Positions 34,652-46,135 of a DNA stretch of 64,000 nucleotides are shown in pieces. How positions within the stretch are numbered: position 1 is the stretch's first letter; each line of letters starts with the position of its first letter. The stretch lies in assembly GCA_030157655.1 (NCBI GenBank), contig JAOAUK010000026.1, positions 1 through 64,000 on the forward strand. The letters are read 5' to 3'. A program made the translations under genes and the position numbers. Below the pieces are notes generated by a model that was given only the letters and a program-made list of their open reading frames with translations, ran no database searches and had not been told where the DNA came from. Origin of the DNA: Polynucleobacter sp. Its GTDB lineage: Bacteria; Pseudomonadota; Gammaproteobacteria; Burkholderiales; Burkholderiaceae.

Positions 34652-35064
34652 AGCCAGTTGTTGTTTTAGATACAAATATTCTTTTGGATGTTTTGGTTTT
34701 TGATGACAGCAGAGCTCATCCATTAAGAGTAGCCTTGACCGCAAGTGAGTTGGACGCTGTAGCAACAGAAAAAACTTTGGCTGAATTTCTTGACGTGATA
34801 GGTCGCCAACAATTTTCGCTCTCGCCAGAAAAGCAGCAAGAAATCATAGCTCAGTGGCGCACATGGTCTAGATTAATCAATGATGAAGAGATTACTGTTG
34901 CACCGTGGAAATGCAAAGACCGCGATGATCAAATATTTATAAACTTAGCCTACACATTAAAGCCCTCAGTGCTTATTAGCAAAGATAAGATGGTGCTGAA
35001 GATAGCAAAGAGAGCTGAAAAAGAGGGTGTAGTGATTACCTCTGACCACAATAGGGTTTTTTGA
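34648..35064 (+). CDS. PIN-domain protein (COG1569-like putative toxin-type RNase)
   Basis: [35 protein letters not shown] acidic residues; GTG start overlaps glmS stop (GTGA). Confidence 0.85.
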   Translation: MKPVVVLDTNILLDVLVFDDSRAHPLRVALTASELDAVATEKTLAEFLDVIGRQQFSLSPEKQQEIIAQWRTWSRLINDEEITVAPWKCKDRDDQIFINLAYTLKPSVLISKDKMVLKIAKRAEKEGVVITSDHNRVF

Positions 35065-35130
35065 GACGTTTTTTTTGCTCAAACTGGTTGGTTTATAAGG
35101 GTAAGTTCTAGTTATTTGGACGTAATGTTT

Positions 35131-35160
35131 TTGCAACTTTCCTTAATAATTCCTTACAAT
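35131..35160 (+). promoter_or_regulatory. Sigma70-like promoter for the Bug-family binding protein
   Basis: TTGCAA, 18-bp spacer, TACAAT. Confidence 0.6.
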
Positions 35161-35211
35161 TAAAGAGTTGATTTGCTAATTTGTATGGCGACAACTAATA
35201 AGGAGATATAT

Positions 35212-36195
35212 ATGAATAAGACTATTCGTCAGGCGATGCTAACAGTGGGCATCGTAGCAACAGCTCTATCAGGTGGCGCGCAGGCTGCATTCCCAGAAGA
35301 CAAGCCAGTTACTATGGTTGTTCCTTTTGCTGCCGGTGGCCCAACAGATAAAGTGGCGCGTGAGCTAGCTTTAGCGATGGGTAAATCTTTAAAGCAACAA
35401 GTGATTGTTGATAATTCACCAGGCGCTGGTGGCACGATTGCTGCAAAGAAAGTACTAAACGCACCTAAAGATGGATACACCGTATTGATTCATCACATTG
35501 GTATGTCTACTGCCCCAGCTTTGTATAAAAACTTAGGCTTTGATCCAAATACAGATTACGAACATTTAGGCCAAGTGGCTGACGTGCCAATGGTGATGGT
35601 TGCTAACAAAGATTTGCCAGCCAAGAACTACACGGAATTACTTGCCTACATTAAAGCTAATGCATCAAAAGTAGCTTATGCCAATGCCGGTATTGGTTCA
35701 GCTAGCCACTTGTGCGGCTTGTTGTTCATGAGCACAATCCAACAAGATATGACAACAGTGCCATATAAAGGTACACCTCCAGCATTAACTGATTTGATTG
35801 GTGGCCAAGTTCAACTAATGTGTGATCAAACAACTAATTTGGCTGGTCAACTAAAAGCTGGTTCTGTGAAGGCTTATGGTGCAACAACAATGCAACGTAT
35901 TCCTGCATTCAAAGATATTCCAACATTGCATGAGCAAGGTTTGAAAAACTTCCAAGTTAATGTATGGCATGGTGTTTATGCACCAAAAGGAACTCCAAAG
36001 GCCGCTACAGATAAGTTATCAGCAGCAATCAAGGCTGGCATTAACGATGCAGGTTACAAAGCTAAGATGGCAGAATTGGGTGCAAACGTACCTAATGATA
36101 AAAATGCTAGCCCTGAAGGCCACAAAGCACATTTGAAAGCTCAGATTGAGTTGTGGACTCCAATTATTAAGAAAGCTGGCGTATACGCTGATTAA
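35212..36195 (+). CDS. Tripartite tricarboxylate transporter substrate-binding protein (Bug family)
   Basis: Signal peptide, KPVTMVVPFAAGGPTDKVAREL, VDNSPGAGGTIAAKKV; SD AAGGAG upstream of ATG 35212. Confidence 0.93.
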   Translation: MNKTIRQAMLTVGIVATALSGGAQAAFPEDKPVTMVVPFAAGGPTDKVARELALAMGKSLKQQVIVDNSPGAGGTIAAKKVLNAPKDGYTVLIHHIGMSTAPALYKNLGFDPNTDYEHLGQVADVPMVMVANKDLPAKNYTELLAYIKANASKVAYANAGIGSASHLCGLLFMSTIQQDMTTVPYKGTPPALTDLIGGQVQLMCDQTTNLAGQLKAGSVKAYGATTMQRIPAFKDIPTLHEQGLKNFQVNVWHGVYAPKGTPKAATDKLSAAIKAGINDAGYKAKMAELGANVPNDKNASPEGHKAHLKAQIELWTPIIKKAGVYAD

Positions 36196-37119
36196 TCAAT
36201 CTTGATTAATTAAAGTGTTTTGATTCATTTTGGCGCCACCGGTTTTAATTAAAGCTGGTGGCAGCCATTCAATCAATTGATCGATTGATTGATTTAATTC
36301 TTTCCCAATAGCAGCCATCAGTGGTGTTTCTTTAATCCACTTGTGTGCAATGTCTAGCTCAACTGATTGCCACTCAAGAAGCTTAAATTTAAGCAATACT
36401 TTGGCCGCATGCCTGGCGTTTCTTGCTTTGTCTGAGGCTAAGTAATCTAAGCGACTTCTTGCTCTGGTTATTGATGTTTTGATATCTGTAAATAACTTGC
36501 CGTGCCCTGGAATCACTAATTTAATTTTTAATTGCTCAATTAAATCAAGTGTTTTGGCAACCTCCTCAAAACCGTTCTCGCCATCAATCTCTGGAAATAT
36601 CGCACCAAAGCCATCTTCCCAAAGTGCGTCAGCTGAAATTAGAAGTTGATGCTCTTCTTGGTAAAGAATAATTGAGTGAGGATTATGTCCTGGTGCCGCA
36701 AGAATTTCCCACATATGCGCGCCAAGCAATATTCTTTTGCCTGGTTCCAAAGCGCGGTGACACTTAAAAGTGGGACAACTTTGCCCAAGCTTATTAAAGC
36801 TCAGCAGATTTTCATCCCAATTATTGACCGCAGAAAGTTCATTCGCAGGCACGTATATATTGGATTCAAAATGATTAGCCAAAATAGCATTACCACCGCA
36901 GTGGTCCGAGTGTAGGTGCGTGTTTACAATTTTGTGCAAATCACTGAGATGATGGGAGACCAGCGATTTTTTTACTAAAGATAAAGTTTGCTCTTGGTGT
37001 GCAACATAACCCGTGTCAACAATAGACACATCATCTTTTGACCAGAAGAAAATATTGTTGGCTGATAACCAACCTCTTTCAAAAACTTTGATTCCCTCTG
37101 GAAGCGCAAGTTCATTCAT
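36196..37119 (-). CDS. MBL-fold metallohydrolase
   Basis: VNTHLHSDHCGGNA, GHNPHSIILY, VIPGHG. Confidence 0.92.
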   Translation of the reverse strand: MNELALPEGIKVFERGWLSANNIFFWSKDDVSIVDTGYVAHQEQTLSLVKKSLVSHHLSDLHKIVNTHLHSDHCGGNAILANHFESNIYVPANELSAVNNWDENLLSFNKLGQSCPTFKCHRALEPGKRILLGAHMWEILAAPGHNPHSIILYQEEHQLLISADALWEDGFGAIFPEIDGENGFEEVAKTLDLIEQLKIKLVIPGHGKLFTDIKTSITRARSRLDYLASDKARNARHAAKVLLKFKLLEWQSVELDIAHKWIKETPLMAAIGKELNQSIDQLIEWLPPALIKTGGAKMNQNTLINQD

Positions 37120-37306
37120 GCAAGTGGGCGCGCCTAATATCTAGTTCAGTCCAAACAACTTCTTTTTCTGATTCACTCAATTCTGACCAGGCTGCTATTT
37201 CATCAAGAGTTCTATGACATCCCAAGCAGTATCGATCAGCATCATCCATTCGACATAAGTTAATGCATGGCGATGCTGGTCTTAATGAGGTGGTGGGATT
37301 ATTCAC
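37112..37306 (-). CDS. DUF1289 family protein
   Basis: SPCINLCRMDDADRYCLGCHRTLDEIAAW. Confidence 0.92.
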   Translation of the reverse strand: MNNPTTSLRPASPCINLCRMDDADRYCLGCHRTLDEIAAWSELSESEKEVVWTELDIRRAHLHE

Positions 37307-37997
37307 TTTGAGGGTAGTTCTTTTCCAAAATTGCTTGATATCGATTGGAGAGCTCAGTAGCGTTTTTAATGCTGATGCCTAGATCTCTTACTCGGCCATC
37401 CTTTAGGTCGTAAATCCAACCGTGTATGGTGATTTCTTGACCTTTTGACCATGCATCTTGAACGCTGGTTGTTTGGCATACATTCATGACCTGTTCGATA
37501 ACATTTAATTCACATAATTTATCGAACTGATCAGTCTCTTTTAGAACTTGCCCAAGATACTTCCCGTGTTTATCTTGCACATCTTGCACATGTCGAATCC
37601 AGTTATCAGCAATACCGATGCGCGCTTTGATTTGCGCTGCGCGAACACCTGAGCATCCGTAGTGGCCAACAACAATAATATGTTTCACTTTGATTTGGTC
37701 AACAGCAAACTGAATTACAGATAAGGCATTCAGATCTGTATGAACGACAACGTTTGCAATATTGCGGTGAACGAATACTTCGCCTGGAGCTAGGCCTGTA
37801 ATTTGGTTGGCTGGAACTCTTGAATCTGAGCAACCAATCCATAGGTATTCTGGGGCTTGCTGGTCCACTAGCCTGGAAAAATAATCAGGATCAGCTTTGG
37901 TGACGGAATCAACCCAATCCTGATTATTTTCAAGTAGCTTGGATAGGATGTATGGATTATTTGATGTCGTCATAATTAAATCTTTATCTGTTGGCAA
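37299..37997 (-). CDS. can: Beta-class carbonic anhydrase
   Basis: WIGCSDSRVPANQI, VVGHYGCSGV. Confidence 0.95.
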   Translation of the reverse strand: MPTDKDLIMTTSNNPYILSKLLENNQDWVDSVTKADPDYFSRLVDQQAPEYLWIGCSDSRVPANQITGLAPGEVFVHRNIANVVVHTDLNALSVIQFAVDQIKVKHIIVVGHYGCSGVRAAQIKARIGIADNWIRHVQDVQDKHGKYLGQVLKETDQFDKLCELNVIEQVMNVCQTTSVQDAWSKGQEITIHGWIYDLKDGRVRDLGISIKNATELSNRYQAILEKNYPQSE

Positions 37998-38117
37998 ATA
38001 GATTATTGCAATATTGGCATCACAGTAAGAATGTTACAGTGACTTTAGGTTTTGGCGGAATTTTTGAGACCTCATATCTTTATAAGCTGTAGTTAATTTT
38101 TTGATATAACGGTAAAG

Positions 38118-39188
38118 ATGAAATCACTTCAATACCCATTTAACGACGAGCTGCCTGCAACTGGGGCGGTTAAAAGTATTGGTTCAAATGTTAAATGGTT
38201 GCGTATGCCCCTACCATTTGCTTTGGATCACATTAATCTGTGGTTAATTCGGGATGTGTTTGAGGGGCAATCTGGCTGGACTGTTGTGGATTGTGGGGTT
38301 GCCAATCAAACAACAAAAGATGCTTGGGAAAGTATTTTTCGATCTGAGTTAGAGGGTTTGCCGATTGTTAGGGTGATAGTTACTCATATGCATCCGGACC
38401 ATATAGGTCTTGCATCTTGGTTGTGTGAGAGGTGGTCTGCGCCACTATGGATGACCATGACGGATTACTTATTAGCAAAATGGCTATCAAGCCCTGAGGG
38501 TGCAAATGTTGGGTCAGCAGCCGGTGGTGGCGGTGCCGCAGATCATTTTGCCAAGCACGGATTAAGTAAAGAAGAGGATTTGGTAAAAATTAGGGCAAGG
38601 GCTAATTATTTCAGCCAAATGGTTCCTGGCGTTCCGCCAAGATTTAGAAGAATTATTGATCAAGAGAAAATTAAGATCGGCAGTAGTGTTTGGCAAGTCA
38701 TATCAGGATATGGCCATGCACCAGAGCATGCCTCCTTGTGGAATGCCCAAGATAATTTATTGATTTCTGGCGATATGGTTTTGCCAAGAATTTCAACTAA
38801 TGTGAGTGTTTTTGATACTGAGCCAGATGCTGACCCGCTAGGACTGTATTTGTCGTCTTTGGAGCGATTTAAGGATTTGCCTGTGGAGACCTTGGTGCTA
38901 CCTTCTCATGGCAAACCATTCGAAGGGCTCCATCTACGAGTTGATGAGCTGAAAAAACATCATGAAGACAGGCTTGCTGACACAATGGCGGCTTGCTTGC
39001 AAGCCCCTCAAACTGCGAGAGATTTAATCCCTATCTTATTTAAAAGGGAGCTAGATTTGCACCAGTTAACATTTGCAATGGGTGAGGCCATTGCGCATCT
39101 TAACTACCTGTGGCGCGTCGGGTGCTTGTCGCGCGTGGCTTCTTCTGACGGGGTTTGGCTGTTTTTGTATCAGAAAAGTTACCCGTAG
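38118..39188 (+). CDS. MBL-fold metallohydrolase
   Basis: VTHMHPDHIGLASWL, GYGHAPEHASLW, ISGDMVLP. Confidence 0.9.
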   Translation: MKSLQYPFNDELPATGAVKSIGSNVKWLRMPLPFALDHINLWLIRDVFEGQSGWTVVDCGVANQTTKDAWESIFRSELEGLPIVRVIVTHMHPDHIGLASWLCERWSAPLWMTMTDYLLAKWLSSPEGANVGSAAGGGGAADHFAKHGLSKEEDLVKIRARANYFSQMVPGVPPRFRRIIDQEKIKIGSSVWQVISGYGHAPEHASLWNAQDNLLISGDMVLPRISTNVSVFDTEPDADPLGLYLSSLERFKDLPVETLVLPSHGKPFEGLHLRVDELKKHHEDRLADTMAACLQAPQTARDLIPILFKRELDLHQLTFAMGEAIAHLNYLWRVGCLSRVASSDGVWLFLYQKSYP

Positions 39189-39561
39189 CCATTTCTTTTG
39201 CCATTTCAGTCGCAGCTTGCGTTGCCTGACTGGCGGCTTTTTGGGCTGCTTTGCCAGCTTCAGCCATGGCTTCTGGCGTCATCGCTGCGCTAAAGCTCTG
39301 CAATGCAGCTAGGGTAGCTCTTTGGACTTCTAAACCCTGAATAGTGCTTCTGAGCACGCTCATGTTGAGTTGAAGCCAGTTTTCTACGCTTTTTAGGTCC
39401 TGAATACGTTTATCAAGTTCTTCGATATCAAGGGTTGGCATGGCTGCACCGCCGCCAATACCAGCGCCAAAGCCACTCATATCACCAGGAGTCGGTGAGT
39501 TGCCCCACATTGTTTTAAACATTTCAAGACTTTGGTTGAAATCCGGCATAGCACCAAACAT
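39100..39561 (-). CDS. PhaM-family polyhydroxyalkanoate granule protein
   Basis: MPTLDIEELDKRIQDLKSVENWLQLNMSVLRSTIQGLEVQRATLAAL; basic C-terminus KPRQKKPRATSTRRATGS. Confidence 0.85.
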   Translation of the reverse strand: MFGAMPDFNQSLEMFKTMWGNSPTPGDMSGFGAGIGGGAAMPTLDIEELDKRIQDLKSVENWLQLNMSVLRSTIQGLEVQRATLAALQSFSAAMTPEAMAEAGKAAQKAASQATQAATEMAKEMATGNFSDTKTAKPRQKKPRATSTRRATGS

Positions 39562-39677
39562 GATGACTCCCTTAATAAAAAAGTTAATGTAATCAGATAA
39601 ATATGCGTAATACCGATAAAATATAGGTTTAATCCATTTGCCGCAATCATTTGCTGCTAAATCAAGAGTTTTTACCT

Positions 39678-40715
39678 ATGGTTTATACGCGTGGCGCAGT
39701 TTTGCCTCAATTATTAAAAGATCGTATTCTGATCTTGGATGGTGCTATGGGCACCATGATTCAGCAACGTAAATTAACGGAGCAGGACTACCGAGGTCTA
39801 CCCGAGTCTAAGCGTTTTGAGAATCATTCGATTGATCTTAAGGGCAATAACGAATTACTAAACCTAACGCATCCAGAAATCATTCTTGATATTCATAGGC
39901 AATATTTAGCGGCTGGTGCAGATTTAATAGAAACCAATACATTTGGCGCAACCACAGTTGCGCAAGATGATTACAAAATGCCAGAGCTTGCTAGAGAGAT
40001 GAATATTGCAGCGGCAAGATTGGCTAGGCAAGCCTGCGATGAGTTTTCAACACCTGATAAGCCACGCTTTGTTGCTGGTGCTGTTGGCCCAACACCGAAA
40101 ACAGCCAGTATTTCGCCAGATGTGAATGACCCGGGCGCGAGAAACGTTACTTTTGAACAATTAAGAGTGGCTTACAAGGAGCAGGTAGAAGCCTTGTATG
40201 AAGGCGGTGCAGATGTATTGCTGGTTGAGACAATCTTTGACACACTCAATGCAAAAGCAGCGCTATTTGCCATTGATGAGTTTTTTGAAGAGTCAGGCGT
40301 TAGATTGCCAATCATGATTTCTGGAACGGTGACTGATGCATCTGGAAGAATTTTATCTGGTCAAACAGTAGAGGCTTTTTGGAATAGTTTGCGTCATGCT
40401 AAACCTTTGACGTTTGGATTGAACTGCGCTTTGGGCGCCACATTGATGCGCCCTTATATTGCAGAGTTGGCCAAGGTTTGTGATGTGGCTGTGTCTTGCT
40501 ACCCTAACGCTGGCTTACCAAACCCAATGAGTGACACTGGCTTTGATGAAACACCAGAAATGACATCTAGACTTTTAGATGAGTTCTCAAAAGATGGTTT
40601 GGTTAATTTGGTGGGTGGTTGTTGTGGCACCACTCCTGCGCACATTAAGGCGATTGCGGATGTTGTGTCCAAAAGAGCTGCGCGTCGTTGGGATGCATAC
40701 AAGGAGGCTGTGTGA
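39678..40715 (+). CDS. metH: Methionine synthase, homocysteine-binding module (split MetH, part 1)
   Basis: [35 protein letters not shown] zinc-site motif; start set at ATG 39678. Confidence 0.92.
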   Translation: MVYTRGAVLPQLLKDRILILDGAMGTMIQQRKLTEQDYRGLPESKRFENHSIDLKGNNELLNLTHPEIILDIHRQYLAAGADLIETNTFGATTVAQDDYKMPELAREMNIAAARLARQACDEFSTPDKPRFVAGAVGPTPKTASISPDVNDPGARNVTFEQLRVAYKEQVEALYEGGADVLLVETIFDTLNAKAALFAIDEFFEESGVRLPIMISGTVTDASGRILSGQTVEAFWNSLRHAKPLTFGLNCALGATLMRPYIAELAKVCDVAVSCYPNAGLPNPMSDTGFDETPEMTSRLLDEFSKDGLVNLVGGCCGTTPAHIKAIADVVSKRAARRWDAYKEAV

Positions 40716-43411
40716 TGAATACAGTAAAAATTCCTCCGATGCGTTTGTCCGGTCTTGAGCCTTGCAACATCAGTGCCCATGTTGGTTTTGTGAACGTTGG
40801 TGAGCGTACTAACGTCACAGGCTCAAAAGCATTTGCAAGAATGATTTTGAATGGCCAGTATGACGAAGCTTTATCAGTTGCTAGGCAACAAGTTGAAAAT
40901 GGCGCTCAAGTAATTGATATCAACATGGACGAAGCCATGTTGGACTCAAAAGCTGCGATGGTGCGCTTTTTAAATTTGATTGCATCTGAACCTGATATTT
41001 CAAGAGTGCCTGTGATGATTGACTCTTCAAAGTGGTCAGTGATTGAGGCTGGCTTGCAATGTGTGCAGGGCAAAGCGATTGTTAACTCTATCTCAATGAA
41101 AGAGGGCGAGGAGCCATTTAGGCAGCAAGCTAAATTAATACGACGTTATGGTGCGGCGACCGTTGTAATGGCGTTTGACGAAAAAGGTCAGGCCGACACG
41201 TACGAGCGCAAAATTGAAATCTGTCAACGTAGCTACAACATCCTAGTTAATGAGCTTGGCTTTCCGGCTGAAGATATTATTTTTGACCCAAATATTTTTG
41301 CTATAGCCACTGGTATTGAAGAGCATGACAACTACGCTAATGATTTTATTAATGCTACGGCTTGGATCAAAAAGAATTTGCCGGGCGCGAAAGTTAGCGG
41401 TGGTGTTTCTAACGTAAGTTTCTCTTTCCGCGGCAATGATGTTGTTCGTGAGGCAATACATACGGTATTCCTATATCACGCAATACGTGCCGGTTTAGAT
41501 ATGGGCATTGTTAATGCCGGTCAGTTAGGCGTTTATGCTGACTTAGACGAGAAGTTAAAAGAGCGTGTTGAAGATGTTGTCTTAAATCGCTTTAAAGAAA
41601 AAGATGGCAAGACGCCCACTGAAAGACTTTTAGAAATCGCTGATGAATACAAAGGTGGTGGGGCGAAAGCTGAGGAAACATTAGCTTGGAGAGATGCGCC
41701 TGTTCGAGAGCGCTTAACGCATGCCTTAGTTCATGGTATTACCTCGCATATTGTTGAAGACACCGAAGAGATGCGCTTGGAAATCTTTAATGCCGGTGGC
41801 CGCCCGATTGAGGTAATTGAAGGCCCTTTAATGGACGGCATGAATGTTGTTGGAGATCTTTTTGGTGAAGGAAAGATGTTCTTGCCACAGGTGGTAAAGA
41901 GTGCGCGTGTGATGAAACAGGCTGTGGCGCATTTGGTGCCATATATTGAAGAAGAGAAGCGCCAAATTTTGGAGCGTGGTGGAGATGTTCGTTCGCGCGG
42001 AAAAATTATTATGGCAACCGTCAAAGGCGACGTTCACGATATTGGCAAAAACATTGTCACAGTTGTATTGCAATGTAATAACTTTGATGTTGTGAACATG
42101 GGCGTGATGGTGCCATGTAATGAAATTTTGAATAAAGCTAAAGAAGAAAAAGCTGACATGATCGGCTTATCAGGCTTAATCACACCTTCGCTAGAAGAAA
42201 TGACTTATGTTGCCCAAGAGATGCAGCGTGATGATTACTTTAGAGGTAAAAAAATGCCTCTAATGATTGGTGGTGCAACAACATCTCGTGTTCACACAGC
42301 GGTCAAAATTGCGCCTCATTATGAGGGGCCTGTCGTCTATGTGCCGGATGCATCTAGAGCTGTATCTGTAGCGTCTGGCTTGTTGTCTGATGATGGTGCG
42401 AAAAAATTCATTGATGATCTAGCAAGTGAGTATGAGCGTATACGTGAGCAACATGCTAATAAGAAGCAGTTGCCGATTATTAGTTTGGAAGATGCTCGTG
42501 CCAATAAAGAAAAAATTGATTGGTCAAAAGAGATTGTTGCAAAACCAAAATTTATTGGGCGCCGTGTATTTAAGAACTATGACCTTGCGGAAATAGCTGC
42601 TTGCATAGATTGGACGCCATTCTTCCAGACTTGGGATTTGGCAGGGAAGTTTCCGCAAATCTTGGAAGATGAAGTGGTTGGTGACTCTGCTAAGAAGGTT
42701 TATGCAGATGCCCAAAGCATGCTTCAAAAAATTATTCAGGGCCGTTGGTTGCAGGCGCACGCTGTCGTTGGTTTATATCCTGCCAATAGCGTTGGTGATG
42801 ATGTTGAGATTTATTCAGATGAGTCACGCCAAAAAGTTTTGTTGACCTGGAAAAACTACAGGCAGCAGGCAGATCGCCCAGTAGTTGATGGGATTAAAAA
42901 GCCTAATCGTTGTTTGTCTGATTTTGTTGCACCAAAAGATTCTGGTGTTGCAGATTATGTGGGTATGTTTGCTGTAACAGCAGGTCACGCAATTGAGAAA
43001 AAATTAAAAGAATTTGAGTCTAAGCATGATGATTACAGCTCTATCATGCTTAAGGCATTGGCTGATCGATTCGCCGAGGCATTTGCAGAAAAAATGCACC
43101 AACGAGTAAGAACAGAGCTTTGGGGTTATGTGGCCTCAGAGTCTTTAACTAATGATGAATTGATTCAGGAAAAATACCAAGGTATTAGACCTGCTCCTGG
43201 CTATCCGGCTTGCCCAGATCATTTAGTCAAAAAAGAGATGTTTGAGTGCTTAAAAGCAGATGAAATTGAGATGGCCTTAACGGAGTCGATGGCAATGACG
43301 CCAGCGTCAAGCGTTAGCGGCTTCTATTTGGCTAGTCCGCATGCTCAGTATTTTGATGTGGGCCGTATTGGTGAGGATCAGCAAAATGACTTTGCTAAAC
43401 GCCCCAAATAA
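40715..43411 (+). CDS. metH: Methionine synthase, pterin/B12/activation modules (split MetH, part 2)
   Basis: [40 protein letters not shown]12 motif, [15 protein letters not shown]-like activation domain; TGATG junction. Confidence 0.94.
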   Translation: MNTVKIPPMRLSGLEPCNISAHVGFVNVGERTNVTGSKAFARMILNGQYDEALSVARQQVENGAQVIDINMDEAMLDSKAAMVRFLNLIASEPDISRVPVMIDSSKWSVIEAGLQCVQGKAIVNSISMKEGEEPFRQQAKLIRRYGAATVVMAFDEKGQADTYERKIEICQRSYNILVNELGFPAEDIIFDPNIFAIATGIEEHDNYANDFINATAWIKKNLPGAKVSGGVSNVSFSFRGNDVVREAIHTVFLYHAIRAGLDMGIVNAGQLGVYADLDEKLKERVEDVVLNRFKEKDGKTPTERLLEIADEYKGGGAKAEETLAWRDAPVRERLTHALVHGITSHIVEDTEEMRLEIFNAGGRPIEVIEGPLMDGMNVVGDLFGEGKMFLPQVVKSARVMKQAVAHLVPYIEEEKRQILERGGDVRSRGKIIMATVKGDVHDIGKNIVTVVLQCNNFDVVNMGVMVPCNEILNKAKEEKADMIGLSGLITPSLEEMTYVAQEMQRDDYFRGKKMPLMIGGATTSRVHTAVKIAPHYEGPVVYVPDASRAVSVASGLLSDDGAKKFIDDLASEYERIREQHANKKQLPIISLEDARANKEKIDWSKEIVAKPKFIGRRVFKNYDLAEIAACIDWTPFFQTWDLAGKFPQILEDEVVGDSAKKVYADAQSMLQKIIQGRWLQAHAVVGLYPANSVGDDVEIYSDESRQKVLLTWKNYRQQADRPVVDGIKKPNRCLSDFVAPKDSGVADYVGMFAVTAGHAIEKKLKEFESKHDDYSSIMLKALADRFAEAFAEKMHQRVRTELWGYVASESLTNDELIQEKYQGIRPAPGYPACPDHLVKKEMFECLKADEIEMALTESMAMTPASSVSGFYLASPHAQYFDVGRIGEDQQNDFAKRPK

Positions 43412-43727
43412 CCATTTCTTGATTAGCTAAGGCTGCCTTGAGTAATTGTATGAATGGGAATGCTCTTTGCCCTAATCGGTCATGTTTAACCTTGGGGGTT
43501 GAGCCCTCACTCTTTTCTGATTTTTCTTCAAGCATTTCTTTTCTGAATTTTTCATCTTCAGCAACAGCCGCCTCAAGTCTTTCAATGGCTAATGGCAGCT
43601 GTTCGATTAAGAAGACGCCTCGTGTTTCAAGGGGTCTATCAAGAATCTCAAAAATTCTTGATGTGAGATCCTCTAACATCAGAACGTCAGCAGATTTTTT
43701 GCATTGAAATTTATATAACATAGTCAA
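43395..43727 (-). CDS. DUF1840 family protein
   Basis: [29 protein letters not shown]; the start is probably the second Met (MLYKF). Confidence 0.85.
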   Translation of the reverse strand: MTMLYKFQCKKSADVLMLEDLTSRIFEILDRPLETRGVFLIEQLPLAIERLEAAVAEDEKFRKEMLEEKSEKSEGSTPKVKHDRLGQRAFPFIQLLKAALANQEMVIWGV

Positions 43728-43764
43728 AGATTAACATTAAAGCGAACTGATAAACTGAATCTCT

Positions 43765-45528
43765 ATGCTACCAGTCATTAAACAACAAATTACTACATTG
43801 ATGCAAAACGCTTTGGCAGAGATTGCCAAGAGCAGAGATATTTCTTTAGATGTTTTGCCGGTCCCTCATTTGGAGCGCCCAAAAGTGGCTGAGCATGGTG
43901 ACATCGCTACAAATATAGCTATGCAATTGGCAAAAAATTGGAAAACAAATCCAAGAGAATTAGCCCAGGCTTTTATAGATAAATTGCAGGAGCAAGCGGG
44001 GTATCAGGATTTATTGTCTAGCGTTGAAATCGCCGGCCCTGGATTTATTAATTTGCGCTTAACGCAAGCCGCCAAATTACAAGTTATCAATAAGATTTTT
44101 TCTGAAGGAAATTGCTTCGGGCAGCAGTCAGAAAATGGTAAAAAAGTTTTAGTTGAGTTTGTTTCAGCCAATCCAACTGGCCCATTACATGTAGGCCATG
44201 GTAGGCAGGCGGCCCTGGGAGATGCTTTATCGAATCTATTAAAAACCCAAGGCTGGTCTGTACATAAAGAGTTTTATTACAACGATGCTGGTGTACAGAT
44301 TCAAAACTTAGCTATTTCCGTTCAAGCCAGAGCAAAAGGTCTAAAGCCTGGTGACGCAGCATGGCCGGAGTCTGCATACAACGGTGAATATATTGCTGAT
44401 ATTGCAAGAGACTACTTAGCTAAGTCAACTGTGGTGGCTTCTGATGGTGAGCCTGTTAGTGCACTTGGCGATGTAGAGCAACTTGAATCAATCAGAAAAT
44501 TTGCAGTAGCATATTTGCGTCGCGAGCAAGATATTGACTTGCAGTCGTTTGGCGTCAAGTTTGACTGTTATTACCTTGAGTCATCTTTATACAGTGATGG
44601 CAGTGTTGATGCTGTAGTCGGTGATTTGCAATCAATTAATAAAAGTTATGAGTCAGAGGGTGCGCTGTGGTTAAGAACCACGGAAGATGGCGATGATAAA
44701 GATCGTGTCATGCGCAAATCGGATGGTGGTTATACGTATTTTGTCCCAGACGTTGCATATCATGCAAGTAAATGGTCTCGTGGCTTTACGCATGTGATTA
44801 ATATTCAAGGCAGTGATCACCATGGAACCATTGCTCGAGTACGTTCAGGTATACAAGGTGTTGCCCAAAAGCGCGGCTGGAATATTCCAAAAGACTACCC
44901 ACAATACGTATTGCATAAGATGGTGACGGTAATGAGAGGTGGCGAGGAGGTAAAGATTTCTAAGCGCGCCGGATCATATGTCACTGTTAGAGATTTGATT
45001 GAGTGGTCAGGCGGGGTGAGTGAGCAAACCGCTGCATCCGAAAGGGATGATGCAATACGTAAGGGCAGAGATGCTGTTAGATTTTTCTTGATTTCACGTA
45101 AAGCGGATACTGAATTTGTTTTTGATGTTGATTTGGCGTTAAAACAAAATGATGAAAATCCAGTTTTCTATGTGCAATATGCGCATGCTCGTATTTGCTC
45201 AATTTTGCGTCAATGGGCAGGAGACGAAACATCATTGAAAGATGTTTCACTAGATGGTCTCAATAGTCCAGCGTCGGATACTTTGTTGAGGCGTTTGGCA
45301 GAGTATTCAGATATGTTGTCAGATGCTGCCAAAGAGATGACGCCTCATTCTGTGGCTTTCTATTTGAGAGATTTGGCAGGAGATTTCCATACTTTCTACA
45401 ACGCAGATCGTGTGCTTGTTGATGATGAAGCTTTGCGCTTGGCAAGATTGGCTTTGTTATCTGCTGCCAAGCAGGTGATTGCTAATGGACTAGCTATTTT
45501 GGGTGTATCCGCACCAGAAAAAATGTAA
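43765..45528 (+). CDS. argS: Arginyl-tRNA synthetase
   Basis: [43 protein letters not shown]. Confidence 0.97.
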   Translation: MLPVIKQQITTLMQNALAEIAKSRDISLDVLPVPHLERPKVAEHGDIATNIAMQLAKNWKTNPRELAQAFIDKLQEQAGYQDLLSSVEIAGPGFINLRLTQAAKLQVINKIFSEGNCFGQQSENGKKVLVEFVSANPTGPLHVGHGRQAALGDALSNLLKTQGWSVHKEFYYNDAGVQIQNLAISVQARAKGLKPGDAAWPESAYNGEYIADIARDYLAKSTVVASDGEPVSALGDVEQLESIRKFAVAYLRREQDIDLQSFGVKFDCYYLESSLYSDGSVDAVVGDLQSINKSYESEGALWLRTTEDGDDKDRVMRKSDGGYTYFVPDVAYHASKWSRGFTHVINIQGSDHHGTIARVRSGIQGVAQKRGWNIPKDYPQYVLHKMVTVMRGGEEVKISKRAGSYVTVRDLIEWSGGVSEQTAASERDDAIRKGRDAVRFFLISRKADTEFVFDVDLALKQNDENPVFYVQYAHARICSILRQWAGDETSLKDVSLDGLNSPASDTLLRRLAEYSDMLSDAAKEMTPHSVAFYLRDLAGDFHTFYNADRVLVDDEALRLARLALLSAAKQVIANGLAILGVSAPEKM

Positions 45529-45544
45529 GAGGTAAGATAGCTCT

Positions 45545-46111
45545 ATGAATACAAATAAACAACCAGTCAACCAACTACAAAATAAGTCATCGGGCGGAAC
45601 TTTGATGGGTTTCGTTTTGGGTCTATTGTTAGGTTTGGCTATAGCTGTTGGCGTTGCAGTTACTCTAACTAAGGGGGCTCCTGAGCCAAAGCTTAATTTA
45701 AGGGCCCCAGATTTGAATGGTAAGTCTAAGCCTGCAGAGGCGATTGAGGAAGGTGAAGTTCAAGTTGAAGAAAAGCCTAACTTGAATAAGTCATTGCAAA
45801 GCAAGGTGCCCTTGCCAAGTGAGGCTGCCGGTAAAGACCCAATTGGAAACATTGCAGCGGCCACTCAGGGTCCAGAGTATTGGTTACAAACGGGAGCCTT
45901 TAGAAATCAAGATGAGGCTCAAAGACAGAAAGCAACTTTAGCAATGCAAGGTTTGGAGGCATTAGTTTCTGAGCGCGAGCTTGATGGGTCTGTTTTATGG
46001 AGAGTTCGAGTTGGCCCGTTTGTGTTGCAAGAAGATGTAGCAAAAGCACGTTCTAGATTGCAGGGTGCTGGTATTAGCGCCACAGTCATTCGTATTAACA
46101 AAAACAATTAA
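45545..46111 (+). CDS. SPOR-domain membrane protein
   Basis: Single TM segment then YWLQTGAFRNQDEAQRQKATLAMQGLEA...WRVRVGPF. Confidence 0.9.
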   Translation: MNTNKQPVNQLQNKSSGGTLMGFVLGLLLGLAIAVGVAVTLTKGAPEPKLNLRAPDLNGKSKPAEAIEEGEVQVEEKPNLNKSLQSKVPLPSEAAGKDPIGNIAAATQGPEYWLQTGAFRNQDEAQRQKATLAMQGLEALVSERELDGSVLWRVRVGPFVLQEDVAKARSRLQGAGISATVIRINKNN

Positions 46112-46135
46112 TCCGTCAAAACAAAGAGTCTTGAT

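Noticed and set aside
35041-35090. Terminator after the PIN gene (TTGAG...T8...CTCAA)
   Set aside because: T-run lies in the loop rather than after the stem, so not a proper intrinsic terminator
39562-39677. Cobalamin or SAM riboswitch before metH
   Set aside because: About 115 nt of AT-rich sequence without B12-box or SAM aptamer consensus elements that I can recognise
40499-40780. Minus-strand ORF across the metH split
   Set aside because: Antisense shadow ORF; the junction is explained by the TGATG coupling
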